Shown here: piece after piece, positions 18,232 to 29,956 of the stretch | How the letters are laid out: each line of letters begins with the position of its first letter | Position numbering within the stretch: position 1 is the first letter of the stretch | Source of the DNA: Chitinophagaceae bacterium | GTDB taxonomy: Bacteria; Bacteroidota; Bacteroidia; Chitinophagales; Chitinophagaceae | Assembly: GCA_016721725.1 (NCBI GenBank) | Contig: JADKHN010000001.1 | Coordinates: 62,001-126,000, forward strand | Direction: 5' to 3' | DNA: 64,000 bases | Translations under genes and position numbers: made by a program | Notes under the pieces: generated by a model | The model's input: only the letters and a program-made list of their open reading frames with translations | Told to the model about the DNA's origin: nothing | The model's database searches: none

Positions 18232-19233
18232 ATGAGAAAATACACCGTATTAGCATGTGCCCTTTTGCTTGGCCTGATGGTGAAAGCGCAGGATCCGCAT
18301 TTTTCGCAATTTTTCGCTTCACCATTGACGTTGAACCCGGCTTTCACCGGTAAGTTTGACGGTTCCTGGCGTTTGGCCGCCAATCACCGGGACCAATGGC
18401 CTTCCATCCCCAAGGCATATGTGACCACGAGTGCATCCTTTGATTTTCCGATCCTGAAAAAAAGGATCCCCCAGAACGATGTGTTCGGAGTGGGCATTTC
18501 CGGTTTAACGGATGCCAGCGCCAACAAGATCCTGAAACTCAACTACGGATCCGTTGGTTTATCGTATCATAAATCTTTGAATGAGAACGGAACCACCACG
18601 ATCGGCGCCGGTTTCCAGGCCACTTATTCCAGTCTGAGCCTGGATGTGTCCAAACTCACTTTCGAGGACATGCTGACCCAGAACGGATTCACCAATCCCA
18701 CTTCGGATATCCTCACCAATGGCAATAACCAGAGTTATTTCGACATGAATGCCGGCCTTTTGTTCTCAGGAAGTACAAATGGCGCCAATAATTTTTATGT
18801 TGGCGCTTCGATGTACCATATCAATCGACCCAAGGTCAGTTTCAAGGATAAGAGCTGGTACCTGACCGGCAGGATCACTGCACATGCGGGCGGTTCATTA
18901 CCCGTTTCAGATATCGTTACCGTACATCTTTCTGCCATACACCAGATCCAGAACAAAGCCAGCGAAACAACGGTTGGCGCCGCTGTCGGCGCTAATTTTG
19001 GTCAGAACCCGGATATCCCCAGCGCCATTTATATCGGCAGCTGGTACCGTTTCAACGATGCGATCATCCCCTATGTGGGTATCGAATTCGGCGGTTTGCG
19101 GATCGGGGCCAGTTACGACATCAACGTTTCCAACCTGAAAGCGGCCACCGCTTCCAGGGGCGGTTCCGAGATCTCGCTCATCTTCGTAAAGAGGCCGCCG
19201 GAATCCAAGGGGATTCCTTGTCCTAAATTTTAA
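18232..19233 (+). CDS. PorP/SprF-family type IX secretion outer-membrane protein
   Basis: Signal peptide MRKYTVLACALLLGLMVKAQ, then DPHFSQFFASPLTLNPAFTG, the hallmark opening of the PorP/SprF family. The rest is a predicted transmembrane beta-barrel with alternating strands (RIGASYDINVSNL) and a C-terminus rich in beta structure. PorP is part of the T9SS in Porphyromonas, and SprF is needed for SprB export in Flavobacterium; many Bacteroidota carry several paralogues, often next to a large surface protein. Here it stands directly upstream of the four large T9SS cargo genes, so it could serve them (inference). Confidence 0.85.
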   Translation: MRKYTVLACALLLGLMVKAQDPHFSQFFASPLTLNPAFTGKFDGSWRLAANHRDQWPSIPKAYVTTSASFDFPILKKRIPQNDVFGVGISGLTDASANKILKLNYGSVGLSYHKSLNENGTTTIGAGFQATYSSLSLDVSKLTFEDMLTQNGFTNPTSDILTNGNNQSYFDMNAGLLFSGSTNGANNFYVGASMYHINRPKVSFKDKSWYLTGRITAHAGGSLPVSDIVTVHLSAIHQIQNKASETTVGAAVGANFGQNPDIPSAIYIGSWYRFNDAIIPYVGIEFGGLRIGASYDINVSNLKAATASRGGSEISLIFVKRPPESKGIPCPKF

Positions 19234-19713
19234 TTCGCATAACAATCACCAGGTTCAATTATTCGATTTCAATTCAATGATTGAATGGGATCGTCTGTTT
19301 AGCATTTAGATCAGCCTGCCGTTCTCCTCCTATTTTTAAAAAAGATCTCAGCTGGTATGATCGTTTCATGCGATTCATTGGTATCGATTATAACCATGAT
19401 CACGAAACTCGCATCCCTGTTGATTTTTTTCATAGCCTGATACTCTTTATTAATTATTTTCATAGATCAAGTTCTGTTGAATTTTCACTATACGTATCCC
19501 GTTTTTCTGCCTATCTCCCACTCCGAATGAACTTCATTGGCTTAATTATGCTACAATCCTTTGGTTAACAGAGGTTTACAGATCCGTGATTATTTTTCTA
19601 CCCGATACAGTTATTATATTCAAATAAAGACCAACCAAGTTTTTTTCGAAATGCCCGATTGCGAAATAAAAATCTTTCCAGAAAAGAGTTTGGTCATAAA
19701 TAGAGTTCGCTAA
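19234..19713. other. 480-bp AT-rich spacer, no gene recognised
   Basis: It contains short open frames without family resemblance. The signal peptide of the following cargo gene would be expected at its right end but is not found in any frame. Confidence 0.5.
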
Positions 19714-22700
19714 AAAAGAGATAAGATTACTACCATTGGCTTTTCGCAAACGGATCAGTTTTGGTCCGCCAACAATGAAAGTCGGAGTAATATAACTACA
19801 GATAAAGCTGTTGCACGACTTGCCTATCCCAAAGAGTTCAAACTATTCAATTTGAATATTGAGCCTTTGAGACAAAAACTATTTACCATTGTTGGAGACC
19901 GTAAACAGGGTCGCTCAACCATCATTTCATTACCCAACGCGGATGGCGGACTCGAATCATTCGAAGTTTTTGAAGCTTCGAATTTCGACCCGGCCCTTCA
20001 GGCCCGGTTTCCAGAGATCAGGGCTTATTCGGGAAGAGGTATAACTGACAGGTCTGCCACTTTAAAACTAAGTATAGATCCTTCAGGAATTCAAACCATG
20101 GTATTCAGGACCGAAAAACCAAACGAATTCATGGAGCCCTATTCCCGGGATCATCGTGTCTATTCTGTTTACAGGTCACAGAGAGATAAAGGAAGGATAC
20201 AATGGGTATGTTCAACCCCGGAGACCAATATGGTCAACGGTTTAAACGCACAAGTCGCCCTGGTCAACGGACCGCAAAGCAATACCGGTGAATTAAAGAC
20301 CATGCGCCTGGCGCAGTCCTGCAACGCGGAATATTCCAACTGGTTCGGTGCCTTTAACATTGGCCAGATCGCATTGGTCTATGCCGGGTTCAATGCTACA
20401 CTGACCCGTTGCAACGGTTGTTACGAGAAAGACCTGGCCATACACCTCAACCTGATCTCGAATACCTTCGAGGATCAGATCATATTTTTCGACCCCGCTA
20501 CAGATCCGTATACATCCATGGGCAATTGGAATTCCCAGTTGCAGAACCTCCTGAATACCGTGGTCGGTGACGCGAACTACGATATCGGGCATATGTTCGG
20601 GGCTTCCGGTGGCGGTGGAAACGCGGGTTGTATCGGTTGCGTTTGTGTAGCCGGACAAAAAGGAAGCGGTATCACTTCACCCGCAGACGGTATACCCCAG
20701 GGTGATAATTTTGACATTGACTATGTAGCTCATGAAGTAGGCCACCAGATGGGTGGTAACCATACTTTTTCTCACAGCAATGAAGGTACCGGGCGTAACA
20801 AGGAAGTTGGCGCTGGTATCACCATCATGGGCTATGCCGGTATCACCAATTATGACCCGTCTAACCATTCGATCGATATTTTCCACGAAACAACGATCGA
20901 GCAGATCCAGGCCAATATGGCTACGAAAACCTGCCCGATAACGACCAATATTTCGGCCAATAACGGTACACCGGTTGTTGCCGCGCTGACTAATTATACC
21001 ATACCCAAAACAACGCCATTTTATCTCACCGGTTCTGCCACCGATCCCAACCCGGGAGATGTGCTGACCTATTGCTGGGAACAAAATGACAACGGTACCG
21101 GTCAAACCGGAGCAAATAGCGTGGCTTATCCCACCAAACCCTCCGGACCGAACTGGCTCACTTTTCCGGCAACCACTTCGCCAACACGACTCATGCCAAG
21201 ATTATCAACCATACTGGCGGGTCTGTTCGTAACACCGCCATTACCCGGAGGTGATGCCATATGCAATATTGAAGCACTGAGTTCGGTTGGAAGGAATTTG
21301 AATTTCCGGTTGACCGTTCGAGATAATTGCCCGTATAGTTCAACTCCTCCATTGAAGATCGGTCAAACTGCTTACCAGGATATGACGGTAACTGTAGACG
21401 CCACAACCGGACCCTTCCAGGTAACCTCACCCAATACCAATGTATCCTGGGCCGGTGGTTCAGCCCAAACCATCACCTGGTCGGTGAATGGAACTACAGG
21501 CGCCCCGATCAATTGCGCCAATGTCAAAATCTCATTATCAACCGATGGCGGAACCACCTTCCCGACCGTTTTAGCGGCCAGTACCACTAATGACGGTACG
21601 GAATCGGTGACGATCCCCAATGGGGCCACCACCACAGCCCGTATCAAAGTGGAAGCCGTTGGCAATATCTTCTTTGATATCTCCGATGCCAATTTCACCA
21701 TCACCGCTCCGGCAGCAGGATTCACCCTCAACGCACCGGCTCCGGCTGCTGCCAGTTGCCCGGCTCCCGCTTCCATGCAAACCACATTGACGGCTACCTT
21801 CAATGCCGGTTTCACCAACCCGATCACCTTATCGGCCACCGGTAACCCGGGCGGAACCACCGTTGTTTTTGGAACCAATCCATTGACCCCGGGTACTCCG
21901 AGCAGTACGGTGACCCTGACCGGTACCAATACCCTGGCTCCGGGTTCTTACCCCATCGCCGTGACCGGTGTGGCCAGCGGAGCATCTAACCAGATCGTCA
22001 ATATTACCTATACCATCAATGCCGGTGCAGGTCCTGCCATCACCGGACAACCCGTTTCCGTAGGATTATGCGTTGGAGGCAATACCGGATTTGCCATCAT
22101 TTCCGGAACCGCAACCGGGTTCCAATGGCAGGTAAGCACCAATGGCGGTGGAACCTGGAACAACGTCACCAATGGCGGTGTTTATAGCGGGGCCACAACG
22201 GCCAACCTCTCCCTTACAGGGGTCCTGGTTTCCATGAACAGCTACCAATACCGTTGCATCGCGAGTGTTCTTTGCGGAACAACCACGTCCAGCGTCGCTA
22301 CATTAACAGTGAATGCCGCACCTGCTTTAAGCAGCCAGCCCTCAAACACCACCGTTTGCGCAGGTAACGCGGCCAACTTCAGTGTTACCGCTACCGGCGG
22401 CGGACTGACCTATCAGTGGCAGGAAAGCACCAACGGCGGAGGTACCTGGAATAACCTCGCCAACGGAGCGCCTTATTCCGGTGTCACTACTTCAACACTC
22501 ACCGTCAACCCAACGGTCATCGGTATGAACAACTACCAGTACCGTTGTATCGTGACCGGATCCTGCGCACCGGCCGCCACCTCCAATGGTGGTGTACTGA
22601 CCGTGGGTACGGCATTATCCATCACTTCTCAGCCTTCCAGCGTTACCCTTTGCGCCGGTGGTAATACCAGCTTCGCCATCACCACCAGCGGTACCGTCAA

Positions 22701-24632
22701 TAGTTACCAGTGGCAGGAAAGCACCAACGGCGGAGGCACCTGGAACAATATCACCAACGGCGGCATATACAGCGGAGCCACTACAGCCACCCTTTCCCTC
22801 ACCGGCGTACTCGGTTCCATGAACAGTTATCAATATCGTTGTGTGGTCAACGGCGCTTGCCCGGCCATTAATTCCAACCCGGCCATCCTCACCGTGAACA
22901 CCGCACCTAATATCACCGCCCAGCCGGCCAGCAGTACCATTTGCGCCACGTCGAACACCTCGTTCAGTCTGACCGCCAACGGTACCGCCATCTCCTATCA
23001 ATGGCAGCTGAGCACCACCGGCTGTGCCGGCACATTCAATAATGTCGCCAATGGAGGGTCTATGCAGGCGCTACCACAGCTTCCCTCACCATCACCGGCG
23101 CTCCCGCTACCATGAATGGTTATGCCTATCGCTGCGTGATCAATGGTACCTGTGCCCCGGCAGCCACTTCAGCCTGTGTTACCCTCACAGTCAATACGGC
23201 CGTGACCATCTCCAACCAACCCGCCAACAGCACCGTTTGTGCCGGTTCCAACACTTCCTTCGCCGTTACCGCGGCAGGTACCACCCCGGCCTACCAATGG
23301 CAGGAAAGTACCAATGGCGGCTCTACCTGGAACAATGTTGTTAACGGTGGTGTATATGGAGGTGCTACCACAGCAACTCTTGCATTGACCGGTGTCACTG
23401 CGGGCATGAATACTTATCAATACCGTTGCGTGATCACTGGCGCTGCGCCTTGCGGCGTGGTTAATTCCACTGGCGCTACACTTACCGTCAACACCGCTCC
23501 GGCCATTACGGCTCAGCCTGTTGCCGGTACTACGATCTGCGGCGGACAGAATACCTCTTATAGTGTGACCGCCAACGGCACGGCCCTCACTTACCAATGG
23601 CAGGTAAGTACCGACGGAGGCGCCAACTACAGTAACCTCTCCAACGGTGGTTTCTATTCCGGTGTCACTACAGCCACGCTGTCCATCACCGCGGCCACAC
23701 CGGCCATGAGCACCTACCGTTACCGTTGCGTGATCAGCGGTACCTGCAGCCCGGCTGCCACCAGCACCGCCGCTGTCATGACCGTACATACACCCATCAG
23801 CGTCACCACCGCTCCGGCCAATGCCACCATCTGTGCAACCGGTACCATTAATTTTGGAGTGGTAGCCGCAGGTACTTCTCCCACTTACCAGTGGCAGGAA
23901 AGCACCAACGGCGGTACCACCTGGAACAATGTCGTCAACGGCGGTGTGTACAGCGGTGCCACCACCAATACCTTAACCCTCACAGGTGTGGTTGTCGGCA
24001 TGAACGGCTATCTCTATCGTAACGTAGTTACCGGACTTGCTCCCTGCGCTCCCGTTAATTCCGCTGCGGCTACCCTCACCGTTAGTCCAAGGCCGGTGGT
24101 CACGTTAAGCGCTGCGCCATACACCAGGCTGAGACCGGGTATTCCTTCTTCCGGCACCATGGTCAACACCACCATCACGGCTTCCGTTGTTCCTAACGTA
24201 GGGCCTATCACCTGGAGCTGGACACGCAATGGAACGGCAATACCCGTTACCGGCAATACGGTTACTGTGGACCTCAATACCCTCGGCACTTACTCTGCCG
24301 TGGCCACACTGGGCAGCTGTACATCGGCTCCTGTTTCGATCAATATCGCCGACTCGGCCAGTGATATCCTGTTCATCTATCCCAGTCCCAATAATGGCCG
24401 GTTCACCGTGGCCTATTATGCTCCCGGTGCTTCCGCCACCAACGCGACCACCCAGAACATCACCATCTGGGCCAGCGACGGAAAAAGGGTTTTCAACAAC
24501 TCCTTCACCGTGGCTCAGCCTTACCAACTTCACCCCATCGACCTGCGCAGGAATGCCGGAGGGGTCTACTATGTCATCCTCCGGGAAGCCAGTGGAAGAA
24601 AGATCGGTACAGGCGAAGTCATGATCAAGTAA
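19714..24632 (+). pseudogene. Gene A: reprolysin-like metalloprotease with Ig repeats and T9SS tail (start lost, frameshifted)
   Basis: A secreted zinc protease in two frames. The head is open from 19714 after a TAA; the only start inside is TTG 19852, which falls within the conserved N-domain (SQTDQFW aligns with the mature start of gene B), so the signal peptide is missing. The zinc site HEVGHQMGGNH starts at 20731. After a Kre9/KNH-like domain come seven Ig-like repeats (22036-24095), a distinct beta-domain (from 24096) and a T9SS type A tail (about 24357-24632: FIYPSPNNGRFTV to GTGEVMIK). At 23056-23058 GGG replaces the GGGG of gene B, moving the frame; the rest continues in the frame that ends at 24632. 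Either a decayed gene or sequence errors in repeats. Confidence 0.75.
22036..24095 (+). repeat. Gene A array: seven Ig-like coding repeats of about 294 bp
   Basis: Each unit encodes a QP start, a Cys (TVCAG), YQWQESTNGG.TWNN, NGG.YSG, TL.LTGV, MN.YQYRC and a closing LTVN. From about 21611 the DNA is nearly identical to gene B (offset about 5177). Confidence 0.9.
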
Positions 24633-24657
24633 ACACTTCAGTATTAATGAATTCTAA

Positions 24658-24686
24658 CTCCCGCCTTTTTCGGCGGGAGTTTTTTT
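24658..24686 (+). terminator. Rho-independent terminator of gene A
   Basis: CTCCCGCC / GGCGGGAG stem, 6-base loop and seven T's. The same sequence, with the same spacing from the stop codon, follows gene C. Confidence 0.92.
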
Positions 24687-24869
24687 ATGATTACCGGGAT
24701 AAAAAAAATGGAAGATATCTAACAGAAACTGCTGTTTCATTCAATATTCAATCAAGCTAAGAAACCAAATATTGTAATATTTTGTTTTGTGACTAACTCA
24801 TGAAATTCATAACTTAGCCTCCCTTAAAACAACAATCCGCTTTTATTTTAGTCATCAACCGAATAATTT

Positions 24870-27800
24870 ATGAAGAAAATTTACACTGTTACTTTATCAA
24901 TCTTTTTGATTCTTGTGACATCATTCAGCCTTCAGGCGCAAAACCTTTTCTTTACAGATGTACAGGAGAGCTTGATCCAGGTGCCGACTACTGCCAAAAG
25001 GGTTATCGTGCCCAATAAGTTCAGGACGGTCAGTGCCGACATGAACGCATTACATCATTTCTTATGGAGCCTTCCTTCAGAAAAAAATGTAACGCCGGGA
25101 AGGGCCCCCATCATGAATATTCCCATGCCCGATGGCAGGATCGCACAATTCCGTGTTTGGGAAAGCAGTATCCAGGATCCGATACTGGAAGCCAAGTTCC
25201 CCGAGATCAAGACATTTGCCGGACAAGGAATCGATGATCCCTATGCGACCATGCGTTTTGACATCGGGCCCCGTGGATTTCATGCCCAGGTTCTAACGGT
25301 TAACGGAACCTATTATATTGATCCTTATGTGATAGGCAATACCACTGATTATATCAGTTATTTCCGGACCGACCTGAAATACAAAGGACCCTGGACCTGC
25401 GATGTGCCCGATTACACTCCAAAAGCCGGTGGCAGTAATGTGATCACTGCGGCTTGTCGTGGAACAGAATTAAGGACCTACCGTTTAGCAGTAGCCTGTA
25501 CCGGGGAGTATGCCCAGGCTCCGGGCATTGCAGCCGGTACCAATCCGGCGATCTTACACGCGGCGATTGTTACATCCGTCAACCGTGTTGTGGGTGTTTA
25601 CCGCTCGGAGTTATCCATCAGTATGACCCTGGTCGCAACCAATAACCTGGTTGAATTCCTGGATGCCAATACGGATCCGTTTACCGGTAACAACAACGCG
25701 AATATCTTGATCAATGAAAGCCAAACCGTCTGTGATAATTTCATCGGTTCGGCTAACTACGATATTGGCCATACATTCAGTACCGGTGGTGGTGGTTTGG
25801 CTCAGTTAAATTCACCTTGCGGTTCCTCCAAAGCCAGGGGAATCACCGGAAGTCCGAGCCCCACCGGGGACGGTTATGATATTGACTATGTTGCCCATGA
25901 GATGGGACATCAGTTTGGAGGCAATCACTCCATGGCGGGCTGCGGATCCTCTCCCAACTCCACAAAATACGAAGTAGGCAGCGGAACAACGATACAGGCC
26001 TATGCAGGTATATGTGGTGCAGAGAACATTCAACCCAATAGCGATCCCTTCTTCCATGCCATCAGTTTTGATGAGATCAGCAATTTCGTTTCGGGCGGAG
26101 GCAGTGCCTGTGGTACTACCAGCGCCACGGGAAATCAAATACCGGTCATCAGCGCATTACCGAATAACAACTTAAGCATACCTCCCAGTACACCGTTCAC
26201 CCTGAGTGGTTCGGCAACTGATCCCGATAACGATCCGTTGACCTATTGCTGGGAACAATGGGATTTTTCAGGTACCGGTAACACCACCTGGAATGCGGGA
26301 GCAACGGGTGCGGTTAATAATACTTTACCCCTCTTCAAATCCAGGATACCAAAAACAACCGGCAGCAGGACCATCCCCGATATCGCCGTCATCCTGGCAG
26401 GCTACCCGGCAAACCCACCATCAGCGATGGGCGGTTTAAAAGGAGAAACTCTTTCGCCTGTAGCCCGCGCCATGAAATTCAAACTTACGGCAAGGGATAA
26501 CCGGGCTGTTGGTGGCGGCGTTGCTTCAAGCGGGGCCGGCGGTTGCCAAACCTCAACCGTTTTCCAGGTGAATGTGGTAGGCACTGCTCCATTCCTTGTA
26601 ACCGTCCCGAATGGAGGCGAAAGCTATGCGGGCGGCTCTGCACAGACCATTACCTGGAACGTTGCCAATACAGACCAGGCTCCCGTCAGTGTGGCCAATG
26701 TCAAGATATCTTTATCTACGGATGGTGGCTTAACCTATCCTACAGTGATCACAGCAAGCACTCCCAATGACGGAAGCGAAAGCGTGACGATCCCCAACGG
26801 GGCCACCACAACAGCCCGTATCAAAGTGGAAGCCGTTGGCAATATCTTCTTTGATATCTCCAATGCCAATTTCACCATCACCGCTCCGGCAGCAGGATTC
26901 ACCCTCAATGCACCGGCTCCGGCTGCTGCCAGTTGCCCGGCTCCCGCTTCCATGCAAACCACATTGACGGCTACCTTCAATGCCGGTTTCACCAACCCGA
27001 TCACCTTATCGGCCACCGGTAACCCGGGCGGAACCACCGTTGTTTTTGGAACCAATCCATTGACCCCGGGTACTCCGAGCGGTACGGTGACCCTGACCGG
27101 TACCAAGACCCTGGCTCCGGGTTCTTACCCCATCGCCGTGACCGGTGTGGCCAGCGGAGCATCTAACCAGATCGTCAATATTACCTATACCATCAATGCC
27201 GGTGCAGGTCCTGCCATCACCGGACAACCCGTTTCCGTAGGATTATGCGTTGGAGGCAATACCGGATTCGCCATCATTTCCGGAACCGCAACCGGGTTCC
27301 AATGGCAGGTAAGCACCAATGGCGGTGGAACCTGGAACAACGTCACCAATGGCGGTGTTTATAGCGGGGCCACAACGGCCAACCTCTCCCTTACAGGGGT
27401 CCTGGTTTCCATGAACAGCTACCAATACCGTTGCATCGCGAGTGTTCTTTGCGGAACAACCACGTCCAGCGTCGCTACATTAACAGTGAATGCCGCACCT
27501 GCTTTAAGCAGCCAGCCCTCAAACACCACCGTTTGCGCAGGTAACGCGGCCAACTTCAGTGTTACCGCTACCGGCGGCGGACTGACCTATCAGTGGCAGG
27601 AAAGCACCAACGGCGGAGGTACCTGGAATAACCTCGCCAACGGAGCGCCTTATTCCGGTGTCACGACTTCAACCCTCACCGTCAACCCAACGGTCATCGG
27701 TATGAACAACTACCAGTACCGTTGTATCGTGACCGGATCCTGTGCACCGGCCGCCACCTCCAATGGTGGTGTACTGACCGTGGGTACGGCATTATCCATC

Positions 27801-29808
27801 ACTTCTCAGCCTTCCAGCGTTACCCTTTGCGCCGGTGGTAATACCAGCTTCGCCATCACAACCAGCGGTACCGTCAATAGTTACCAGTGGCAGGAAAGCA
27901 CCAACGGCGGAGGCACCTGGAACAATATCACCAACGGCGGCATATACAGCGGAGCCACTACAGCCACCCTTTCCCTCACCGGCGTACTCGGTTCCATGAA
28001 CAGTTATCAATATCGTTGTGTGGTCAACGGCGCTTGTCCGGCCATCAATTCCAACCCGGCCATCCTCACCGTGAACACCGCACCTAATATCACCGCCCAG
28101 CCGGCCAGCAGTACCATTTGCGCCACGTCGAACACCTCGTTCAGTCTGACCGCCAACGGTACCGCCATCTCCTATCAATGGCAGGAGAGCACCACCGGCT
28201 GTGCCGGCACATTCAATAATGTCGCCAATGGAGGGGTCTATGCAGGCGCTACCACAGCTTCCCTCACCATCACCGGCGCTCCCGCTACCATGAATGGTTA
28301 TGCCTATCGCTGCGTGATCAACGGTACCTGTGCCCCGGCCGCTACTTCTTCTTGTGTTACCCTCACCGTCAATACGGCCGTGACCATCTCTAACCAACCC
28401 GCCAACAGCACCATTTGTGCCGGTTCCAACACTCCTTCGCCGTTACCGCGGCAGGTACCACCCGGCCTACCAATGGCAGGAAAGTACCAATGGCGGCTCT
28501 ACCTGGAACAATGTTGTTAACGGTGGTGTATATGGAGGTGCTACCACAGCAACTCTTGCATTGACCGGTGTCACTGCGGGCATGAATACTTATCAATACC
28601 GTTGCGTGATCACTGGCGCTGCGCCTTGCGGCGTGGTTAATTCCACTGGCGCTACACTTACCGTCAACACCGCTCCGGCCATTACGGCTCAGCCTGTTGC
28701 CGGTACTACGATCTGCGGCGGACAGAATACCTCTTATAGTGTGACCGCCAACGGCACGGCCCTCACTTACCAATGGCAGGTAAGTACCGACGGAGGCGCC
28801 AACTACAGTAACCTCTCCAACGGTGGTTTCTATTCCGGTGTCACTACAGCCACGCTGTCCATCACCGCGGCCACACCGGCCATGAGCACCTACCGTTACC
28901 GTTGCGTGATCAGCGGTACCTGCAGCCCGGCTGCCACCAGCACCGCCGCTGTCATGACCGTACATACACCCATCAGCGTCACCACCGCTCCGGCCAATGC
29001 CACCATCTGTGCAACCGGTACCATTAATTTTGGAGTGGTAGCCGCAGGTACTTCTCCCACTTACCAGTGGCAGGAAAGCACCAACGGCGGTACCACCTGG
29101 AACAATGTCGTCAACGGCGGTGTGTACAGCGGTGCCACCACCAATACCTTAACCCTCACAGGTGTGGTTGTCGGCATGAACGGCTATCTCTATCGTAACG
29201 TAGTTACCGGACTTGCTCCCTGCGCTCCCGTTAATTCCGCTGCGGCTACCCTCACCGTTAGTCCAAGGCCGGTGGTCACGTTAAGCGCTGCGCCATACAC
29301 CAGGCTGAGACCGGGTATTCCTTCTTCCGGCACCATGGTCAACACCACCATTACCGCTTCGGTCGTTCCTAACGTAGGGCCCATCACCTGGAGCTGGACA
29401 CGCAATGGAAACGCCATCCCGGTCACCGGCAATACCGTTACCGTGGACCTCAATACCCTCGGTACTTACTCTGCCGTGGCCACATTGGGCAGCTGTACTT
29501 CAGCGCCGGTTTCGATCAATATCGCCGACTCGGCCAGTGATATCCTGTTCATCTATCCCAGTCCCAATAATGGCCGGTTCACCGTGGCCTATTATGCTCC
29601 CGGAGCTTCCGCCACCAATGCGACCACCCAGAACATCACCATCTGGGCCAGCGACGGAAAAAGGGTTTTCAACAACTCCTTCACCGTGGCCCAGCCTTAC
29701 CAACTTCACCCCATCGACCTGCGCAGGAATGCCGGAGGGGTCTACTATGTCATCCTCCGGGAAGCCAGTGGAAGAAAGATCGGAACAGGCGAGGTCGTGA
29801 TCAAATAA
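24870..29808 (+). pseudogene. Gene B: reprolysin-like metalloprotease with Ig repeats and T9SS tail (frameshifted)
   Basis: Starts with an intact signal peptide (MKKIYTVTLSIFLILVTSFSLQAQ). The N-domain and zinc site HEMGHQFGGNH (residue about 343, 25896) mark a reprolysin-type metalloprotease; then a KNH-like domain (VTVPNGGESYAGGSAQTITW), seven Ig-like repeats (27213-29271), the beta-domain from 29272 and a T9SS type A tail. Compared with gene A, one T is missing near 28433 and one C at 28461-28463, so the first frame ends at 28520 and the tail is read from a frame two bases away. If real, the product lacks its sorting tail and would not pass through the T9SS. Head and tail are otherwise undamaged. 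Confidence 0.8.
27213..29271 (+). repeat. Gene B array: seven Ig-like coding repeats
   Basis: The same seven subtypes in the same order as gene A, nearly identical in DNA, with both frameshifts inside repeat 5. Confidence 0.9.
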
Positions 29809-29833
29809 ACAACTCAGTATTAATGACTTCTAA

Positions 29834-29861
29834 CTCCCGCCATTTTTGGCGGGAGTTTTTT
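29834..29861 (+). terminator. Rho-independent terminator of gene B
   Basis: CTCCCGCC / GGCGGGAG stem with a different loop (ATTTTT) and six T's; a diverged copy of the gene A and C terminators. Confidence 0.9.
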
Positions 29862-29956
29862 AATTAGGCGGGGGAAACAAAATGCCTTCCCCTGCGTTTC
29901 TTAAACGGAATTTGCTATATTTTGCATCACTTTTAAAACAAAACGCGTCTTTCCAA

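Noticed and set aside
19281..19568. 95-codon frame after the PorP-like gene
   Set aside because: Composition and lack of similarity do not support a protein; possibly residual DNA near the broken gene A.
23169..23789. Long Gly/Ala/Ser-rich antisense frames in the Ig arrays (also 27792-28397, 28390-28965, 39714-40370)
   Set aside because: The repeats have strong codon bias and a length divisible by three, so open antisense frames recur in each unit by construction.
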